DNA of 64,000 nucleotides from Trinickia caryophylli (GCF_034424545.1 NZ_CP139970.1:1798001-1862000), one strand, 5' to 3'; shown: positions 24,281 to 33,646, counted from the stretch's first letter. A program made the numbers and translations. The notes: generated from the sequence alone by a model not told the origin.

Positions 24281-26845
24281 TCCCTCTGCGATCGGAAATC
24301 GCTACTGTTCTACCCGGTTCGGTATGCGATTGCTTGCCCGCGTGGCGCTGCCAAAGCGCCCGGGCTGACCGGCAATTTCATTATCGACGGCCGTGCGCCG
24401 CAATCGGCAGGTACGGCGAAGATGACATTGCGCGCCCTGCGCGCGGGCTATCTCTACACGTACGACGAGAAGCGTCGGCGCTTGCGTGCCTATATGGTGC
24501 TGGAAAACGGCCTTCTGTGGAATTTTCCGCCGGGCGCGCGGCCCCCGGCGGACGAAGGTGCGGTAAATCAATTGGCCTCCGGGTGTGCGAGCCAGGGGGA
24601 TTTGAAGTTCATGTCGCTCGGCCGGTGCATCGACGTCGAACATACGCCCGGGGTGGATGAGGCGACGAATCTGTGGATCGGCTGGTCGAACGTCATGTGG
24701 ACGAAGGGCCTCGTCGAAAAAGCGCTCGATGCCAAAGGCGGCCCCCTGTGGCGGGCTCAGCATATGCAGTGCATCGATATCAAAGCGCTGATGGCGGGCG
24801 ATGCTCCGCATACCGGCGAGTTCGAGGCAAGCAAGAAGAACGTAGCTCACTTTTCGATGGATGATCGAGCGCTGAAAGACGCGTTCGAGTTCAGCAATAC
24901 GCCCACCCGCGAGGAAAGCCGGCAGCGAAACCTTGCGGACCGGATCGGTCAGGCGATGGCGCAGACGCCTCATAGGAAGGGGTTCGTTGTTGCAGTTAAC
25001 GATCCGGTTGGTGTGGCAAACGATCTCGCGGAGCTGACTGTACCCAACGTAAACAATGGGTTTGACGAGCAGATCTATTGGAAATGGATGTCGGCGCAGT
25101 TGCTGGAACGCGCGGAGGCTGGGATTCGAGCAAATGCGGAGGGCATGACCGGCCTCAGTTACGGCCTGTCGAAGACGATCAATGACGTCAACGCCTTCAA
25201 CTCTCAGGCACGCGTTCCAGTCGAACCCAGTGGCGACATCGTCGGTTTTTTTCGAACCGCCTGGAAAGCTGTCCAGATGGGTAGCCTTGACAAAGCGCTC
25301 AAGGACGAGGACGAGAAGATTTCCAACATCCCAGCCGCGCAAGCGAAAGCCAGTGACGAGGCGTGGCAAGATGCGTCTACCAAAGTCGGTCCTGATGGCA
25401 TTCGGGTAAGCATCATTGATGAAGCAGCGTTGAAACGCTTTCCACATGAGTATGAGCAGACGCTCACCGCCTTCAAACCTAAGTGGCAGCCCCTCGTACA
25501 AGCCCATGCCGACTGGTTGAAATCGGAACTGCTCGCCCACTGGATGGCCGGTAACCACGACACGAAAGACCTTCGGAGCGGGTATGCATACAGCGAGTCG
25601 TGTGCACAAGCGATCGGCGCGGCAGTCGGCACCGACGCCTGCAAAAAAGTGCTCGATGATTGGCTCAATAGCAAGACCGCCGATATTCGGAATATGTATG
25701 CACGAGCCCTGATGTTCAATCACGATGACCTGATGAAAGCAGCCGACGCTCAGGTTCATGGCTCCGATATTCAGTACGAGAACTTTCTGAACATCTATAA
25801 GGGAGCGCTTCAGCAGCTCGAAAAACTCGGTAATTCGGCGAAACTACGCGATCGACTCGTCGTTACCACCGCGAATCACATCGTCAATGTGCTCACGAAA
25901 GGAGCGCGAGGCACAGCAATCGGTTACGTCACGATCCGTTTGTCACTGCATGCCGGGGTTCGAATAAAGCCGGCACAAGTCTCGAAGGTGGCACTTAGAA
26001 ACTGGCTACTCGATCAGGGTCGATCGCTGGGCCTAGAACTCGACGGCGATCGGACCGAACAACGCGCGACGGCCACGCGCGTCAGCAAGGAGGTCATCAA
26101 GGCGGCGCCCCCATCCGATCCGAACGTCCTCATGTATGAACTTGATACAGATGCGCTGGTACAGTCAGGCAAACTCGATGCGAGCGAGGTCAAGGCCATT
26201 AAGGTTCCAGGCGTGGACGCTGCTAAAAGGTGGCTTGGTTCATCCCAAGAGTTCAACCTGGGTATCGCAACGGCGATCTTTCAAATGGCGACGCTTGCGT
26301 TCGCGACAAAAGATCTCTCGAGTAGCGATCAATTCAACAAACGAGAAAATGTAATGAAGTTCACCGCATGTATTGCATCGGTGATCGGAAACGTTGTCGA
26401 AACTGCAGCCGAGACAATTGCCAAGGCACCGAATCACCCATTGTCGGCCTTCATGACAAAACAGTGGACGAACGCCGAACGCTATTCCAAAATTGGGAAG
26501 TATGGTGGCCGTGCGCTGGGCTCTATTGCGGGACTCGTGCTTGCCGGCTATGACTTGCTCAAAAACGCGCCGGAGGCGTGGGCAAACAACGACAAGGGTT
26601 TGGCAAGGTTGTATGTGGCGAGCGGGATTCTTGGCGCGTACGTTTCAGTGTCTGCATTCTTCGGCGCAATCCCGTTCTTTTGGCCCACCCTAATTGCGTC
26701 CATCTTGGTTGGCATCGCTATCGCAATGTACAAGGCATCGCAACTCAAGGACTGGGTATCCAAATGCAAATTCAGCAATGGCGACCAATACGATTCACTA
26801 ACCGCCGAACTTAAAGCATTCCAATCAGCCGCAGGGATTAACTAA
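24266..26845 (+). CDS. T6SS effector, VasX / BTH_I2691-like
   Basis: An 859-residue predicted secreted toxin. GTG 24266 begins VSATCSLCDRKSLLFYPVRYA, a start I associate with the VasX-type N-terminal region, followed by LRALRAGYLYTYDEKRRRLR (near 60), also typical. The long middle part is mostly helical. Near the C-terminus there are hydrophobic helices (ALGSIAGLVLAGYDLLK near 755, then VSVSAFFGAIPFFWPTLIAS near 795 and a following VGIAIAMYK), which fits a pore- or membrane-acting toxin as in VasX; that activity is inferred. Base composition becomes visibly more AT-rich than the flanking housekeeping genes. Its stop overlaps the start of the next gene by one base (TAATG), so the two are translationally coupled. 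Confidence 0.82.
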   Translation: MSATCSLCDRKSLLFYPVRYAIACPRGAAKAPGLTGNFIIDGRAPQSAGTAKMTLRALRAGYLYTYDEKRRRLRAYMVLENGLLWNFPPGARPPADEGAVNQLASGCASQGDLKFMSLGRCIDVEHTPGVDEATNLWIGWSNVMWTKGLVEKALDAKGGPLWRAQHMQCIDIKALMAGDAPHTGEFEASKKNVAHFSMDDRALKDAFEFSNTPTREESRQRNLADRIGQAMAQTPHRKGFVVAVNDPVGVANDLAELTVPNVNNGFDEQIYWKWMSAQLLERAEAGIRANAEGMTGLSYGLSKTINDVNAFNSQARVPVEPSGDIVGFFRTAWKAVQMGSLDKALKDEDEKISNIPAAQAKASDEAWQDASTKVGPDGIRVSIIDEAALKRFPHEYEQTLTAFKPKWQPLVQAHADWLKSELLAHWMAGNHDTKDLRSGYAYSESCAQAIGAAVGTDACKKVLDDWLNSKTADIRNMYARALMFNHDDLMKAADAQVHGSDIQYENFLNIYKGALQQLEKLGNSAKLRDRLVVTTANHIVNVLTKGARGTAIGYVTIRLSLHAGVRIKPAQVSKVALRNWLLDQGRSLGLELDGDRTEQRATATRVSKEVIKAAPPSDPNVLMYELDTDALVQSGKLDASEVKAIKVPGVDAAKRWLGSSQEFNLGIATAIFQMATLAFATKDLSSSDQFNKRENVMKFTACIASVIGNVVETAAETIAKAPNHPLSAFMTKQWTNAERYSKIGKYGGRALGSIAGLVLAGYDLLKNAPEAWANNDKGLARLYVASGILGAYVSVSAFFGAIPFFWPTLIASILVGIAIAMYKASQLKDWVSKCKFSNGDQYDSLTAELKAFQSAAGIN

Positions 26846-27936
26846 TGGACGAGAGACTCATAAAGAAATGTGTCGGTTATCCCGTGCCGGCGTGGGATCT
26901 AGCACATCGCCTACCGATCGATCGGCCTGTCGGGCCAGACATGTGGGATACTGGGACCGTGTTCAAAATAAATTCGACTTACATGGATGTAACCGAACCA
27001 TCGTTTCTCGAAAAGCAATGGTTTGCCACAGGAGTCATTCTCGCCGCCATCTTTATGGGGATGGGCCCCTACATTTACGGCTTCACGCACGCCAACGGCT
27101 CATCTGGCGATTTCTTAATGGACTGCCTCGCCATTCTAGCTGTAGTTATTTTTGGGGCAGTTGTATTCAAGCTAGGCCAGGGCCTATTCTTCGGTTTGCG
27201 CTTCCGCCCCATCCGCTTCCATCGCAATGCAGGAACCGTATACGCAATCCGTAGCCGTAGGTTCTTCGCCAAACCCGGCGATGGCGATCCCGTATGGGAA
27301 GCACCCTGGAATACGGAATCGATTTTCTGTCTGCACAAAGAAGTAACCCAGTTCAACACGGTCTATCACATCCGTCACTATACTGTTGATCAGAAAAATA
27401 ATGTAACAAGGGTATTCTCGATCGGCCGCGAATGGACTGGTGCATCGGAAGTGGAGTTAGCTCTCGCACAATGGAACTACTGGTGCAAGTACATGAACGA
27501 CGGCCCCGCGACTCTTCCGAAGCCGATGCTCTTTCATACCGAGCGCGAAACACCTCGGGAGTCGTTCTTGTTCTCATTGTATGGCATGGGCCTGCGCGCG
27601 CCCATCGCGTGGCGCATCATCACGATGCCATTCATTCTCGTCTTCACGGTGTCGCGTATTCTGGCAAATGCCACATGCCGAGCGCCGATCTGGCCAGAAT
27701 CTATCGAAAAGCAATCGATGCTCGAAGCAGAGGACCCATATGCAGAACCCAGCAAGGGTACCCCGGTTGGATGGGGAGAGACAGTCCTCGCTCAGCAGCG
27801 CGGCGACTATCCGAACGATCCCAAAGGCAGGGTCGAAGGGTGGAACGGTGAACCCGATGGCCGCTTGCATGCAGCGGAGTGGCTGAAGAACCCCTCAGTC
27901 AAACGCACTCGCCACCCTGTCCAAGCAACGTTTTGA
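26845..27936 (+). CDS. DUF6708-like membrane protein, probable T6SS immunity protein
   Basis: A 363-residue protein whose ATG overlaps the effector stop by one base. Two hydrophobic segments lie near the N-terminus (FATGVILAAIFMGMGPYIYG at about 60 and CLAILAVVIFGAVVFKLGQG near 95), with further hydrophobic stretches near 255-275. The middle part (RFRPIRFHRNAGTVYAIRSR, then a WNYWCKYMN block) resembles DUF6708 proteins found beside VasX-like effectors. An inner-membrane location and tight coupling to a membrane-acting toxin suggest it protects the producer. Immunity itself is inference. Lower GC than neighbours, like the effector. Confidence 0.68.
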   Translation: MDERLIKKCVGYPVPAWDLAHRLPIDRPVGPDMWDTGTVFKINSTYMDVTEPSFLEKQWFATGVILAAIFMGMGPYIYGFTHANGSSGDFLMDCLAILAVVIFGAVVFKLGQGLFFGLRFRPIRFHRNAGTVYAIRSRRFFAKPGDGDPVWEAPWNTESIFCLHKEVTQFNTVYHIRHYTVDQKNNVTRVFSIGREWTGASEVELALAQWNYWCKYMNDGPATLPKPMLFHTERETPRESFLFSLYGMGLRAPIAWRIITMPFILVFTVSRILANATCRAPIWPESIEKQSMLEAEDPYAEPSKGTPVGWGETVLAQQRGDYPNDPKGRVEGWNGEPDGRLHAAEWLKNPSVKRTRHPVQATF

Positions 27937-27944
27937 TGACGCGG

Positions 27945-27987
27945 GCGCCCTGACAACGTAAAGGAACCGATCGTGCCCGCAACCTGC
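27945..27987 (+). repeat. 43-bp direct repeat, copy 2
   Basis: It matches 24238-24280 at 41 of 43 positions, including the GTG start codon (27973) and the following Ala-Thr-Cys codons. It begins nine bases after the stop of the immunity gene. Beyond it the sequence does not continue like the effector. Confidence 0.9.
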
Positions 27988-28056
27988 ATCACTGCACGCC
28001 ATGAAGTGGCTCAAGAGCCCGAGCAGCATCACACACCGCGCAGTCGAGCCAGCGCG

Positions 28057-28197
28057 ATGAATGATGAGCACAGCTGTGGCGCGAGTCGCCCGCATGACAA
28101 CAGGACACACGGTTGCGAAGTCGTCACCGATAGGCGGCATCATGACCGCGGCACGCGTCTTGACGAACGCCCGCCCAACTTAACACGAATGCAGTAA
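28057..28197 (+). pseudogene. Decayed PAAR-domain gene remnant
   Basis: A 46-codon frame beginning MNDEHSCGASRPHDNRTHGC aligns with the intact PAAR gene at 29757 (MKDENGRGVIRLHDKTTHGG), sharing M-DE, G, R-HD, TH-G and EV-T. After about 25 residues similarity ends and the frame stops, so the CPQC part is missing. It is in frame with the displaced GTG at 27973, giving a chimeric 74-codon frame made of the effector's first codons, filler and PAAR remnant. A functional tip protein is not possible from this fragment. Confidence 0.6.
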
Positions 28198-28224
28198 TAA
28201 GCGGCTCGGAAGAGCTTATCCCCA

Positions 28225-28989
28225 ATGACAGCACAACCAAGCCACAACGCCATCTCTCTCAACACGCTGTGGGGCTTGCGTCTCATTGACGACGAACTCT
28301 ATGAGTCAGCCAAGGGACGTACACCTGACAGCCCTGATTTCGAGACTCCCGACCGCGTCCCCGCTATTGGCGGCCCCGCCGCGGCGATGGTCTGGCTGCT
28401 CGATAGCGGACTCCTGTCACGAGACGAATTCGAGGCGATTACTCGGGCGACTCTTGAAGAATTCGCGCAGAGGCCGTCCAAGGAGGCGCGCGCCCTGCAA
28501 CGGCTGCACATCTTGGAGGCCGTCGATTCGGAATTTTATAACGCTGCCTGCTCTAATGCCGACGAAGACATGCGAAGAAGTAACAAGCGTCGGAATTGGG
28601 CTTTTGTTGGTGTGGGCGCGGCCGCCGTGGGAATGATCTGGTATGTCTTCGGTCCAGACGCGGTGCCGGCATGTCAATCGGCCAGCGTAGAGACAACCGT
28701 AATGCAGCTAATAACGAAATCACGCGTGATCTCGAGTTCGTCCGACGATGAGCGTACGGCGGCGCTGGTAGACACGCCACTCCTAAGCGAGATACGAGAA
28801 GTCGGCTATGACCGATCGAAACGATTGCGTGGTTGCGTAGCAGCATTGAACTACGGCCGACTCAAAGGTCCGATCGGCTATTTCATCAGCCCTTCGTCAG
28901 GCGAACCTCTCGCAAGCAAAGATGACGACCGCATAACCGTGCGTGGTGCCACAGCCGACGAAGTTCACGCACGATTCAAATCCGATTGA
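28225..28989 (+). CDS. Unrecognised protein with one membrane segment, T6SS island
   Basis: A 254-residue protein with no family I recognise. The N-terminal half is soluble and helical (LNTLWGLRLIDDELYESAKG; ALQRLHILEAVDSEFYNAA). One hydrophobic segment (NWAFVGVGAAAVGMIWYVFG) lies near residue 130, followed by a C-terminal domain of about 110 residues with a RLRGCVAALNYGRLKGPIGYFI motif. That topology (single helix, C-terminal domain probably periplasmic) would fit an immunity protein or an envelope accessory. It lies between the PAAR remnant and the intact PAAR gene. Possibly an orphan immunity gene left by an earlier effector (inference). Confidence 0.65.
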   Translation: MTAQPSHNAISLNTLWGLRLIDDELYESAKGRTPDSPDFETPDRVPAIGGPAAAMVWLLDSGLLSRDEFEAITRATLEEFAQRPSKEARALQRLHILEAVDSEFYNAACSNADEDMRRSNKRRNWAFVGVGAAAVGMIWYVFGPDAVPACQSASVETTVMQLITKSRVISSSSDDERTAALVDTPLLSEIREVGYDRSKRLRGCVAALNYGRLKGPIGYFISPSSGEPLASKDDDRITVRGATADEVHARFKSD

Positions 28990-29225
28990 CTCGAGAAGGG
29001 AAGCCGCCCGAGGCCGCGCGGACGACTCATACAATCTCGTTACGGTGAGACGGCCGAGTGAACACTGCGGCGTGGTTCGACAACCCAACCGCTCACGCCG
29101 CGCGATGGCCACTGAGAAACGCCTGAAAACGACAGGGAAGCGCTCCAGGCGAAGCAGAGCGCTTTACCATCGCCGCACGGCTAAGGTGCACCGCGCCGGC
29201 CACCTCTCTGATTTTTCGATAAACC

Positions 29226-29684
29226 ATGAGTCCGCTACATCAGACCTCTCAGCAATCGCCTTTGCTAACCGTGCGCGGCAGCCGGTTCGCAATGCCGGCC
29301 TTTGTCCTGACGCTGGTTGCCATTCCCGTTACTTTCGTTTGGGCTGTGCAATCCAATCCGTTTTTCAGCTTCAGTTCTTTCATCTTGCCGTTCGTCGTAC
29401 CGCTGGGCGCACTGATACGCCTAAGCATGACGACGCGCGCCAAGTTTTTTGAAGAACATTTCGAAGTCCAGCACACTCAGGTCTTCTATCGAGACATCAT
29501 CCGCGCAGACCGCGGGCGGTTCACCTTGACGATCCGTTACCGGCGCCACAACGACGCGCCGAACGCCAAGCCGCGCCGGATAAAGCTTCCGTTTGCCGAG
29601 ATGCGGTCCACCGAGCAGCAGCAATGCTTGGCGATCTTGCGGACTCATGCCACCGCGGAAACCGTATCGGGGCTCCAGGGATAG
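29226..29684 (+). CDS. Unrecognised small membrane protein, T6SS island
   Basis: A 152-residue protein with two adjacent hydrophobic segments (AMPAFVLTLVAIPVTFVWAV and FSSFILPFVVPLGALIRLSM, residues about 22-68) and a soluble C-terminal domain with alternating charged and hydrophobic residues (YRDIIRADRGRFTLTIRYRR), reminiscent of bacterial PH-like domains behind a membrane hairpin. The preceding 236 bp after 28989 carry no gene. It is 72 bp before the PAAR gene. Function unknown; an immunity or membrane-accessory role in the island is possible. Confidence 0.6.
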   Translation: MSPLHQTSQQSPLLTVRGSRFAMPAFVLTLVAIPVTFVWAVQSNPFFSFSSFILPFVVPLGALIRLSMTTRAKFFEEHFEVQHTQVFYRDIIRADRGRFTLTIRYRRHNDAPNAKPRRIKLPFAEMRSTEQQQCLAILRTHATAETVSGLQG

Positions 29685-29756
29685 CAAGCGCCGCCGTGCA
29701 TCGCGATGCCGAACGACGCCGCCGATGTCACCGACACACCAGGGAACTCCACAGCC

Positions 29757-30014
29757 ATGAAAGACGAAAACGGACGCGGCGTCATCCGTCTGCACGACAA
29801 AACGACCCACGGCGGCGAAGTCATCACCGCGAGCGACGATATGAACGCAATGGGCATCCCGATCGCGCTGGAAGGCGACATGACGTGGTGCCCGCAATGC
29901 AAAGGCCAGTTCCGCATCGTCCCGGAGAACAGCACGCGCACCCATCACGGCAAGGCCGTCGCCTTCCATAACGATCCAACCGAATGCGGGGCGCGGTTGA
30001 TTTCCTCGTTGTAG
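29757..30014 (+). CDS. PAAR-domain T6SS spike tip protein
   Basis: An 85-residue protein that caps the VgrG spike. The start MKDENGRGVIRLHDKTTHGG, then GIPIALEGDMTWCPQCKGQF and a late HGKAVAFHNDPTECGARL fit PAAR proteins of Burkholderia T6SS loci, with Cys and His residues placed to bind the zinc at the tip. I chose ATG 29757; an in-frame ATG at 29706 would add 17 residues without similarity. No toxin domain follows, so it is a plain tip. The broken copy at 28057 shows that PAAR sequence has been present at least twice in this island. Confidence 0.88.
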   Translation: MKDENGRGVIRLHDKTTHGGEVITASDDMNAMGIPIALEGDMTWCPQCKGQFRIVPENSTRTHHGKAVAFHNDPTECGARLISSL

Positions 30015-30199
30015 CCACCGCGCGGCAATGGACGCGGCCAGGGAGCCCCCCCGCCTCTCCCGTCTTTGGCTGCCCTCACTCCCAACTCGGGTAAAATAAC
30101 GGGCCTTTCGGCGCACCCGATGCGCCGGCACGAGCTTCGACGGCAGCGATCGGGCGCTCTCGCCCGGTGCACAGCCCCCTACCCCCAAGGATTTGCCCC

Positions 30200-30886
30200 A
30201 TGACAGGCTTCGATCGCCAAACGATCTCCGATACGACCGCCAAAATCCTGCTCGAAGTGCAGGCGGTGCACTTCAACGCCGATAAGCCCTTCATTTTCAC
30301 GTCGGGCTGGGCGAGCCCGGTCTACATCGACTGCCGCAAGCTGATCTCCTATCCGCGCGTGCGCCGCGCGCTGATGGAGATGGCCGAGACGACGATCCTG
30401 CGCGACGTCGGCTATGAGCAGATCGACGCGGTGGCGGGCGGCGAAACGGCCGGCATCCCGTTCGCCGCGTGGATCGCCGATCGCATGATGCTGCCGATGC
30501 AATACGTGCGCAAAAAGCCGAAGGGTTTCGGCCGCAACGCGCAGATCGAGGGCTTTCTCGAGGAAGGCTCGCGTGTGCTGCTCGTGGAAGACCTCACGAC
30601 GGACAGCCGCAGCAAGATCAACTTCGTCAACGCGCTGCGCACCGCCGGCGCACGCGTGAACCACTGCTTCGTGCTCTTTCACTACAACATCTTCAAGGAA
30701 AGCGTCTCGGTGCTGAAAGACATCGACGTCGATCTGCACGCGCTCGCCACCTGGTGGGATGTGCTGCGCGTCGCCAAGGCATCGGGCTACTTCGATACGA
30801 AGACGCTCGACGAGGTCGAGAAATTCCTGCACGCGCCGGCTGAGTGGTCGGCCGCGCACGGTGGCGCCACCGCCGCACCGCAATAA
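30200..30886 (+). CDS. pyrE: Orotate phosphoribosyltransferase
   Basis: A 228-residue enzyme joining orotate and PRPP to give orotidine 5'-phosphate in pyrimidine synthesis. ATG 30200 gives the usual N-terminus; the longer frame is not conserved. The PRPP-binding motif is [13 protein letters not shown] near residue 130, and [20 protein letters not shown] is the orotate-binding part. Core metabolism restarts here, marking the right edge of the T6SS island. The gene ends at the strong terminator at 30929. Confidence 0.95.
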   Translation: MTGFDRQTISDTTAKILLEVQAVHFNADKPFIFTSGWASPVYIDCRKLISYPRVRRALMEMAETTILRDVGYEQIDAVAGGETAGIPFAAWIADRMMLPMQYVRKKPKGFGRNAQIEGFLEEGSRVLLVEDLTTDSRSKINFVNALRTAGARVNHCFVLFHYNIFKESVSVLKDIDVDLHALATWWDVLRVAKASGYFDTKTLDEVEKFLHAPAEWSAAHGGATAAPQ

Positions 30887-30928
30887 GCCGCACTCGGACA
30901 CCCGAACCGGCGCACGCCGGCTGCCGGC

Positions 30929-30969
30929 AAGCCGCCCCTCCTGCCGAACGGCAACGGGCGGCTTTTTTT
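30929..30969 (+). terminator. Rho-independent terminator of pyrE
   Basis: The stem AAGCCGCCC / GGGCGGCTT is followed by seven T residues. Immediately after it (30971-30997) come three imperfect 9-bp repeats of GTCCTCTTC. Confidence 0.9.
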
Positions 30970-31003
30970 CGTCCTCTTCGGCCTCTTCGTCCTCTGTAAG
31001 CCG

Positions 31004-31756
31004 TCAGCCTCCGGGCTGCGCCGACGACAGATTCGCAAGCCCCGCGCTCTGCGCATACTGGAAAAGCTCGGAATCGCGTTCAAGGCCCAGCTTGCGCAGC
31101 GCCGCCGTCTTCTGCGAGCTGACCGTCTTCACGCTGCGATTGAGGCGCTCGGCAATCTCGGTCACCGTCAACCCCGAGACGAAGAGGCGAACGACTTCGA
31201 CCTCGCGCGGGGAAAGCGAGACGTCGTCGCGCCGTTCGTCGCGCCGGCCCAGCGTACAGGTATGCACGGCATCGAGAATCGCCCGCACGGAAGGCCCCGC
31301 ATAAGAGCGGCCCCGCATCACGCAGCGAACGGCCTGCCCGATGTGCGCAAGGTCGTCGGACTTGCTCACGACGCCCGCCGCGCCAAGTTCAGCCAAACGC
31401 CGGATCAGCGCCGCGTTTTCGATCATCGTCAATACCACCACGCCCAGGGCCGGAAAATGCCGGCGCACATAGCCGATCAGCGGCAAGCCGTCGCCGTGCC
31501 GGCCGCCCGGCATCGCCAGGTCGGTCACCACCACGTCGCAGGGCACGCTCGCAAGTACTTTGACGAGATCGGTCGACTGCCGGGCCTCGGCCACGACCTC
31601 GATGTCGCGAAACTGCGCGAGCGCATGCCGTGCTCCGAGCAGGATGACCGGATGATCGTCCGCGATCACGACGCGAATCGCTCTCCCATTCGCTCTCCCA
31701 TTCGCTCTTTCATCGATAGTGGCGCCTATGGGCGCCTGCAGCGCGGGCTCGTTCAT
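31004..31756 (-). CDS. NarL/FixJ-type response regulator (LuxR HTH)
   Basis: A 250-residue two-component regulator. The receiver domain (VVIADDHPVILLGARHAL; phosphorylation Asp in CDVVVTDLAMPGG; the conserved Lys in VSKSDDL) is followed by a C-terminal LuxR helix-turn-helix (LSPREVEVVRLFVSGLTVTE, then RSVKTVSSQK). The order and the TVSSQK helix resemble RcsB-like regulators. No histidine kinase lies next to it; the hybrid kinase at 49624, which ends in an HPt domain, is a conceivable partner (inference). The N-terminal tail contains RANGRANGRA, from a 12-bp tandem repeat at 31679-31714. Confidence 0.9.
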   Translation of the reverse strand: MNEPALQAPIGATIDERANGRANGRAIRVVIADDHPVILLGARHALAQFRDIEVVAEARQSTDLVKVLASVPCDVVVTDLAMPGGRHGDGLPLIGYVRRHFPALGVVVLTMIENAALIRRLAELGAAGVVSKSDDLAHIGQAVRCVMRGRSYAGPSVRAILDAVHTCTLGRRDERRDDVSLSPREVEVVRLFVSGLTVTEIAERLNRSVKTVSSQKTAALRKLGLERDSELFQYAQSAGLANLSSAQPGG

Positions 31757-31964
31757 GCCTTTATTCGTTCGAGTTCAATTGATCGGCGAGCGCTTCGCCG
31801 CCTGCCTGCGGCGTGCGCCCGCACCGTCGCGCGTATGAACGGCGCGACAGCACCGTCCGTCAAAGAGCTGCAATGTTAGACTCGATTCCGGTTCCCGACA
31901 CCGATTCGGGAAATCGTTGCCGCAACGTACGCGGCGCTCGCCGCTTCGCGAGGAGATCCGGCTC

Positions 31965-32564
31965 ATGCCCAGGCCATGTTCGGTGGCTGTATCGGTGTGG
32001 TATTCGCTTCGTCGGCGGCTCGGAGCCGCCCTTATCGCTCTGGCAACCGCGGGCCTCGCCGCCTCGCCAGCTTCGTCGCAGGCGCAGTTCCGCCTGACGA
32101 GCAAGGACCTCTCGCCAGACAAGCCTGTTCAGTCGGCCCAGGTCTACGACAAGGAAGGCTGCCGTGGCCAGAATCGCTCGCCGCAACTGCAATGGAGCGG
32201 CGCCCCCGCCGCGACGAAGAGCTTCGCCGTCACGGTGTACGACCTCGATGCCCCCGGCCGCGGATGGTGGCACTGGGTCGTCGCCAGTATCCCGAAAAAC
32301 GTGACGAGCCTGCCCGAAAACGCGAGCGCTTCGGGCTATCTGAAATCGATCCATGCCATGGAGGCGCGCAACGACTACGACGCCCCGGGCTACGGCGGCC
32401 CATGCCCGCCTTCGGGCAAGCCCCATCGCTATGTCGTGACGGTCTATGCGCTCGGAACGAACGATCTGCGCCTCGCACCGGGGCGGCCCGCGCTCATGTT
32501 CGATCACGAGATCAACACCACCGCGCTCGCCAAAGCCAGCATCACCGTCACCTACGGTCGCTGA
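31965..32564 (+). CDS. YbhB/YbcL-family (Raf kinase inhibitor-like) exported protein
   Basis: A 199-residue protein of the PEBP family. AGGAGA at 31951-31956 supports ATG 31965. A signal peptide ([20 protein letters not shown]) sends it to the periplasm. The family core follows: [44 protein letters not shown] and a [22 protein letters not shown] segment, which holds the conserved ligand-pocket residues. Bacterial YbhB proteins have no established catalytic role. Monocistronic; neighbours unrelated. Confidence 0.88.
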   Translation: MPRPCSVAVSVWYSLRRRLGAALIALATAGLAASPASSQAQFRLTSKDLSPDKPVQSAQVYDKEGCRGQNRSPQLQWSGAPAATKSFAVTVYDLDAPGRGWWHWVVASIPKNVTSLPENASASGYLKSIHAMEARNDYDAPGYGGPCPPSGKPHRYVVTVYALGTNDLRLAPGRPALMFDHEINTTALAKASITVTYGR

Positions 32565-32695
32565 GCTGCCGCGCGCCCGCGCTCGGGAAGCATCGGGCCG
32601 CCGGCGCGCAGCCTCTGTCACACGAAAGCCGTAAAATGGCGGTTTTCGGTGCGAAGCTGCGCCGCCCCCCATCCGATGCAACGAGCGAGATCGAA

Positions 32696-33646
32696 ATGAG
32701 CACCAAAGTTTTTGTCGACGGACAGGAAGGCACCACGGGTCTGAAGATCTATGAGTACCTGTCGCGACGTGCCGACGTCGAAATCCTGCGCATCGACGAA
32801 GCCCGGCGCAAGGACATCGAAGAGCGCCGTCGGCTCATCAACGCCTCCGATGTCACGTTCCTTTGCCTGCCCGACGTCGCGTCGCGCGAATCGGCGAGCC
32901 TCGTGGAGAACGATCGGACCGTCGTCATCGACGCGAGCACGGCTTTTCGCACGCATGCGGATTGGGCATACGGCCTGCCGGAGCTCACCCGCACGCAGCG
33001 AGATCGCGTGCGCCAATCGAAGCGCATCGCCGTGCCCGGGTGCCATGCCTCGGCATTCGTGCTCGCCATGCGCCCGCTCGTCGAAGCCGGCATCGTCGGC
33101 CCCGAGTTCGCGGCTCACGCGTATTCGATCACGGGCTATAGCGGCGGTGGCAAGAAGATGATCGCCGACTACGAGGCGAGCCCGCCGGATGCGAAGCTCG
33201 CCAGCCCACGGCCCTATGCGCTCGCGCTCGCCCACAAGCACCTTCCCGAAATGACGATGCACGGGGGCTTGCGGGCCGCGCCCGTCTTCACCCCGATCGT
33301 CGGCAACTTCCTCAAGGGTCTGGCCGTCACCACCTATTTCTCGCCCGAACAACTGGCCAAACGCGTCACGCCACGCGACGTTCAGGCCGTGTTCGCCGAG
33401 TACTATGCCGGTGAAGCTTTCGTACGCGTCGCACCGTTCGATGCCGAAGAGAACCTCGATAGCGGCTTTTTCGACGTGCAGGCCAACAACGAGACGAATC
33501 GTGTCGATCTGTTCGTGTTCGGCAGCAACGAGCGCTTCGTGACCGTCGCACGGCTCGACAATCTCGGTAAAGGCGCCTCGGGTGCCGCGATCCAATGCAT
33601 GAATCTCAGCATCGGTGCCGAGGAACACTCCGGGCTCGTGCGCTGA
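32696..33646 (+). CDS. argC: N-acetyl-gamma-glutamyl-phosphate reductase (type 2)
   Basis: A 316-residue NADPH-dependent enzyme of arginine biosynthesis, forming N-acetylglutamate semialdehyde. It starts [20 protein letters not shown], the shorter type 2 form. The catalytic Cys is C116 in [10 protein letters not shown], and a later HKHLPEM segment carries the general-base His. Length fits the type 2 family. The longer upstream frame overlaps the preceding gene and is not coding. It ends at the terminator at 33729. No other arg genes adjoin. Confidence 0.93.
   Translation: MSTKVFVDGQEGTTGLKIYEYLSRRADVEILRIDEARRKDIEERRRLINASDVTFLCLPDVASRESASLVENDRTVVIDASTAFRTHADWAYGLPELTRTQRDRVRQSKRIAVPGCHASAFVLAMRPLVEAGIVGPEFAAHAYSITGYSGGGKKMIADYEASPPDAKLASPRPYALALAHKHLPEMTMHGGLRAAPVFTPIVGNFLKGLAVTTYFSPEQLAKRVTPRDVQAVFAEYYAGEAFVRVAPFDAEENLDSGFFDVQANNETNRVDLFVFGSNERFVTVARLDNLGKGASGAAIQCMNLSIGAEEHSGLVR

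Noticed and set aside
18264..30199. Complete T6SS core cluster or a prophage
   Set aside because: No sheath, TssK, TssG, TssM or ClpV gene and no integrase, portal or terminase; it is a vgrG satellite island with one orphan tssF.
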